Assembly (NCBI GenBank): GCA_012845835.1
Contig: JABAKD010000007.1
Coordinates: forward strand, 3,260,172-3,324,171
Direction of reading: 5' to 3'
Length of the DNA stretch: 64,000 nt
From: Undaria pinnatifida
Taxonomy: Eukaryota > Sar > Phaeophyceae > Laminariales > Alariaceae
Part shown: one piece after another, positions 60,116 to 64,000 of the stretch
Numbering within the stretch: the stretch's first letter is position 1
How the letters are laid out: each line of letters starts with the position of its first letter
The notes under the pieces: model-generated
What the model was told of the DNA's origin: nothing
Database searches by the model: none
Seen by the model: only the letters and a program-made list of their open reading frames with translations
Translations under genes and position numbers: made by a program

Positions 60116-62557
60116 TGGCGCTTTCGGCTTAAACACGTCATTTTCTGGATAGCCGGGGCTCAGTAACCCAAAATAATCGGAACGTCAATTATTGTTTGGC
60201 GATACGTTTTTGTTTTTTCTAAATACGGTCTCTCTTGTTTTGCAACATGAAAGTTTAAGAAGAACAAAAAAAACTTGCCATTTTTTTTTTGTCAGTTGAC
60301 CATAATATCAATTTTTAAGGAAGTTTTCAAAGCCAATAAAAAATCACGATTCCTGACAAAATATCATTGTTTGCGAAAAAAAAAAGTCACAAACATCTTC
60401 CTTCGCGATTCCTGGCAAATTTTGTGTTCGTTAGGGTCGCGTTCCTAACGAGCGAAAAACATCACGATTCTCAAGGAAAACCAGGTATCTTGGTAACGCC
60501 GTATGAGATACCCAAGTGTCTCTGAAAAAAAAGTATGCAACATTTTTTTTTGGCATACTGATCTTCGGCCGCCGAGCGTTTTTTCGCTCACTTTCGGCTG
60601 CGGGGGCAAGCAAGGGGGCCGCGGGCATATTGCGATGCACGTTTGGGCCCCGGCCGAGCTACGTGGCGGTGCTCTGAGCACGCAACGTCGCTGACCTGGC
60701 CCAAAGGGTTGTGTTCCGCCTCGTTGAGGTGATAAGGGCATGGAGAAAAACCCACATTGTTTTTGGTTCTGTATAAAAAATAGCCCGCTCCAATCACACA
60801 TCTGGAAATCGCCCGCTAAGCAGTGCAATTTTTCCCCTCAGGAGCACAGCAGCAGCAACAACGGTAGCAGCAACCATACAAGCAGGGGTACACATCTGTC
60901 CAGCGTCACATCTGCTGCACCTAGCCCTTCGGTGTACACCTCGCACCGAGCACTTGACACGCCTCGCCGGCCAAAACTGCTGCATCCGTCCGTCGTTTGG
61001 GAGACTCCTTCATTAGTTCTACGACAGTAGTAGCCGCACCGGGCAAGACCCAGAGCAGAGCAAGGCCCGTACTACCGCCTGTCTCGCCGTGGAGACCCAC
61101 ACCGCCCCCTGCCTCGCTGCGAATGTGGCACCAGGCACGCCACTCTGCGTGCATCCGACTGATAGCCTGGACGGTTATGTAGTCGCAGCAACTTTCATGT
61201 TGCTTACCGGTAAACCTCCGCCCATGACACAGAGAGCGTATAATCGCTCAACACTGCAAGCTCAACACTGCCCAACCAAGAACACTCGTCGGACCACATA
61301 TGATACCAGGAACACGCAGCATACAGCAGCAGAAACTCACGCATATCACAGGGAAGCCTGTGTTCAGATGGACAAAAACTGGTGCACAAACGAATGTGTT
61401 CGGCTTTTTTCTTTTTTTACCCGGATCTCCAGGAGGGGAAACAAAAAGGCCTGTGTTCTCTCTTTTCGACTTGCGACGCGACGCCCCGGGGACACTAAAT
61501 CAAGCATATGCCGAAGGGGAGCCTTGCACCTGATACGATATGTACGTATTCACGGACTCGTACCAAGAGTGGGCAGCACAGACGGCGAGAGGCAGTCCAA
61601 AGGCCAACCTGCATGCTGTACGTACGCGAGCGGCTCAAGGTCACCACCATATACCCTCACTAATATTCACACCTCCGTAAACGCTATGGTAGGGCCATAC
61701 GTCCCTCTCTCCCCAAAACGCACCAATATGTACCACGTAGTTTGCACAGCAGTAGTACGCACATCCGATGGATTGCAGCTACAGAAGGCGGGCGCTAGGA
61801 ACGAGAACTCGCGTACTTACGCTGTTGCTGTACGGCTATATCCAACATCCAACCCATCCTACGAGCAACTCTTGATGTACAATCGAAGAACAAATGCCGT
61901 GCCCGTTCGTCGCAAAGAGTTGCATTTTTGCCGTACCTTCGCAAGGTAATGCTTCTCCAACAGCAGAGGATTGGCGGCTGAGAGATGTCGCTTTAGACCC
62001 GCCGAGAGCTGGCTAACGAGGTCAGACCCACCGTGTACCGGGGACATAGCACGCATCATCCCGTTTGAAGAACAGCCTTCAAGACACATGAAAACCTCGA
62101 ATTTAATTGCGCCGCATGCCATACTCTGCGTCGCATATATGGCAGCCATGCGCTGCGTTTGCAGCTTAGAGCAGCTCCGTAGGGCGTAGCAAGGCGACGC
62201 GTGGAGTGTACTACAGAAGCGGCGGCGAGAAGATTTGCAGAACGTGGCAACTGGCGAGAGTTGGGAGATATTTCGCCAACTCTAAAAGAGCGGCGTTGGA
62301 TTGTGTCCTTCACGGCAATCTAATCTATCACAATTTAGCTAACCAAAATAATCGGCACGCACAATATCATACGAGCCAACAGCCAGCGGCACTGGAACAG
62401 CAGCAGAGCAACCTCCTGTGTGTGAGAGAGAAAGGAGTGCCCAACCGGCCGAGCACACATAACACAGCTGGCGTGATATTTCTCCAACCTGAAACCTACG
62501 ACAAAGCGCATATAGCCAGACTGCAAGCCAACCACCATCGACCATCAACTTTGTGTG

Positions 62558-62668
62558 ATGGAGGATATACCCAAGGAGGGCGACAGCAGCGGCGACGGGG
62601 GGGCTGAGAGAGCTAAGCCGCTGGAGCTTCTCGAATGCGAAGGCCTGCCACGGGAGATGCTGGAATCG
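62558..62668 (+). CDS. Possible first exon of an unknown gene
   Basis: ATG at 62558 opens 37 codons (MEDIPKEGDSSGDGGAER, then LELLECEGLPREML), ending at a strong donor aatcg/gtgaga in phase 0. The acidic start and amphipathic LPREMLES look like coding sequence. The next exon would lie past the CACCAA-rich tract, perhaps outside the window. Without splicing the frame runs to 62848 through unconvincing sequence. Confidence 0.35.
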
Positions 62669-62879
62669 GTGAGAGGGCGCCGTCTTGTGTCTTGCGGCCG
62701 AGTTCTATCTTGCACGAATTTGTCGATCATGATGTACCCCTTTGTCCGGAATTTTGAAGACCATAATGTATTCGTTTACATATATAAACGGTCCTTATAT
62801 TTTCGGACACTGTGTCGTGATATACTGTTTCTACCCCACCTGGTTTAGCGACGATGACAGTTTTTCCACGCCTATTAAT

Positions 62880-63330
62880 AATAGGTACAGCAACTCCGAC
62901 AGCAGCCAACACCCACACCACCAAAACTAACCCTAACGCCACCTAATGCTAAATTAATCACCCTCACCAACATCACCAACACAAAGAATAGTAACACCAA
63001 CACCAACAACCAAAACAGCCACCACACCATCACCACTACCACCAATATCACCAACATCCAACACTAACACCAACACCAATCACAGTAGCGTCAACAACCC
63101 TCCCCGCCCACCATCAATGACACCAACAAAACTATCACCAACACTATCACCAACACCAACACCATCACCATCACCAACATCACCATCACCAACACTAACA
63201 CCAACACCAACACCAACAACATCAACACCAACACCAACACCAACACCACCACCGCCGCCGCCGCCGCCACCACCACCACCACCACCACCACCACCACCAC
63301 CACCACCACCTCAATCAAAAACACACCACA
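62880..63330 (+). repeat. ACCAAC/CACCAT imperfect microsatellite
   Basis: About 450 bp of accaac, accatc and finally pure (CCACCA) units, C on the plus strand. Pro/Thr-rich frames through it are artefacts of the repeat. Confidence 0.9.
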
Positions 63331-63537
63331 GCAACCTAGCCCACCGATTTTTTCACCCATTGTACCACAGCGTCACAACCAACAACGAATACAGATATGT
63401 GTTCTCGTGTCAAGGGTACACGGAAACCGATTTCCCTTCCCTGTGTTGACCTGCCTACATGAAACGAATCCTATCCAACTCTCTAGAAGACTGACCAGTG
63501 GCTCACTAGAGTAACAGGGGAAGATAGGTTTCCCGTC

Positions 63538-63615
63538 TCCAGCAGCAGCAGCAGCAGCAGCCGCAATAGCAACAGCGGCAGCAGAAGCAAGCAGCAGCAA
63601 CAGAGCAGCATTACT
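63538..63615 (+). repeat. CAG/CAA-rich microsatellite
   Basis: A run of cagcagcagcagcagcag followed by mixed gcaacagcggcagcag units. No coding frame is assigned. Confidence 0.85.
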
Positions 63616-63794
63616 CGCCGGGAGATGATCAGCAGCAATCGGAGAAGCAGCCCACGTGTGATTTTTCGTCCTCCGTAAGAGTTAGCCCTACTGACCCCTC
63701 GGGGACGTGAGGGGAAATATTGTCGAAAGCGGATGGCGATTTTCTACAGCATCGGCAGCACGAAGCAGCTCGAGCTGCTGGGATAGGATCTGCT

Positions 63795-63985
63795 TTGTAG
63801 GGTGGGTAAGCACAATCCGGCGCGAATCGACGAGGGAAAAAACGCTGAATTATTCTCGCGATAAAAACTGAAGGCGCGTACCCTAGCGGGGAGGGGGGAA
63901 GAAGAGCTCGGCTTGTGAATGGCCCCGAGTCTGAGTTGCTGTTAGGGAGGGTGAAAGGAGAAAATAATATTGCAAATATTAATGC
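63795..63985 (+). mobile_element. SINE-like body fragment
   Basis: It shares ttctcgcgataaaaactgaa, ggcgcgtaccctagcgggga, ccccgagtctgagttgc and a closing gaaaggagaaaataat with 46080-46270. No tRNA-like head was identified. Confidence 0.55.
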
Positions 63986-64000
63986 TGGTAGAAGGGATGA

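Larger units (their letters stand above)
56871..62557. other. Region without a confident gene
   Basis: It holds the tandem duplication at 57364, a partial M1 at 57720-57850, SINE-like elements at 57845-58142 and 58735-59010, an M2 at 58565-58656 and an M1 fragment near 59870-59945. 60200-62550 is poor in the local repeats. It contains a 286-residue open frame (61089-61949) without recognisable domain, hydrophobic core or bias, which I do not call as a gene. Confidence 0.4.

Noticed and set aside
61089-61949. 286-residue protein
   Set aside because: No domain, no repeat, unbiased composition and no splice or start context; long open frames by chance are expected in stop-poor DNA of this size.

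Overview
This is eukaryotic nuclear DNA with widely spaced, GT-AG spliced genes set in decayed mobile elements and low-complexity sequence. The lineage is inferred, not proven. A cysteine-rich ankyrin-like protein built on the signature C-P-W-D-E, plant-type 24-residue leucine-rich repeats (LRRs) cut into small exons, and the non-LTR elements together suggest a stramenopile, most likely a brown alga. No prokaryotic operon, CRISPR array or intact virus was seen.

Left half (about 2.6-31.4 kb). One plus-strand LRR gene occupies about 29 kb. Nine exons of 61-181 bp, separated by introns of about 1.6 to 5.4 kb, join in frame with matching intron phases. They give 347 residues with eleven 24-residue LRRs, the start of a twelfth, and a polar tail. 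Its 5' end was not found. The introns hold short inverted-repeat elements (called here M1, M2 and M3), small LTR-bearing elements that also carry a tRNA-like B-box, tandem arrays, and a decayed copy of the gene's own last exon.

Middle (31.4-40.9 kb). There is no confident gene. The region holds M1 and M3 copies, a decayed GAGCT-rich satellite, and a broken non-LTR retrotransposon with a YADD reverse-transcriptase motif.

Right half. A second plus-strand gene (40872-50720, five exons, 557 residues) has a poly-glycine stretch, an F-box-like segment and exactly twelve 27-residue ankyrin-like repeats. Its introns and 3' flank hold several dead copies of its own exons, a 1.3-kb inverted-repeat DNA transposon, SINE-like elements and a 300-bp TTGGG array. 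On the minus strand (54785-53700) lies a two-exon gene for a lysine/serine-rich protein that loosely resembles NIP30/FAM192A; dead copies of its first exon lie next to it. A possible first exon of another gene starts at 62558.

Common theme. All three multi-exon genes are accompanied by nearby pseudo-exons. Local exon duplication followed by decay appears to be frequent here, and in the two repeat-protein genes it copies the repeat modules themselves.
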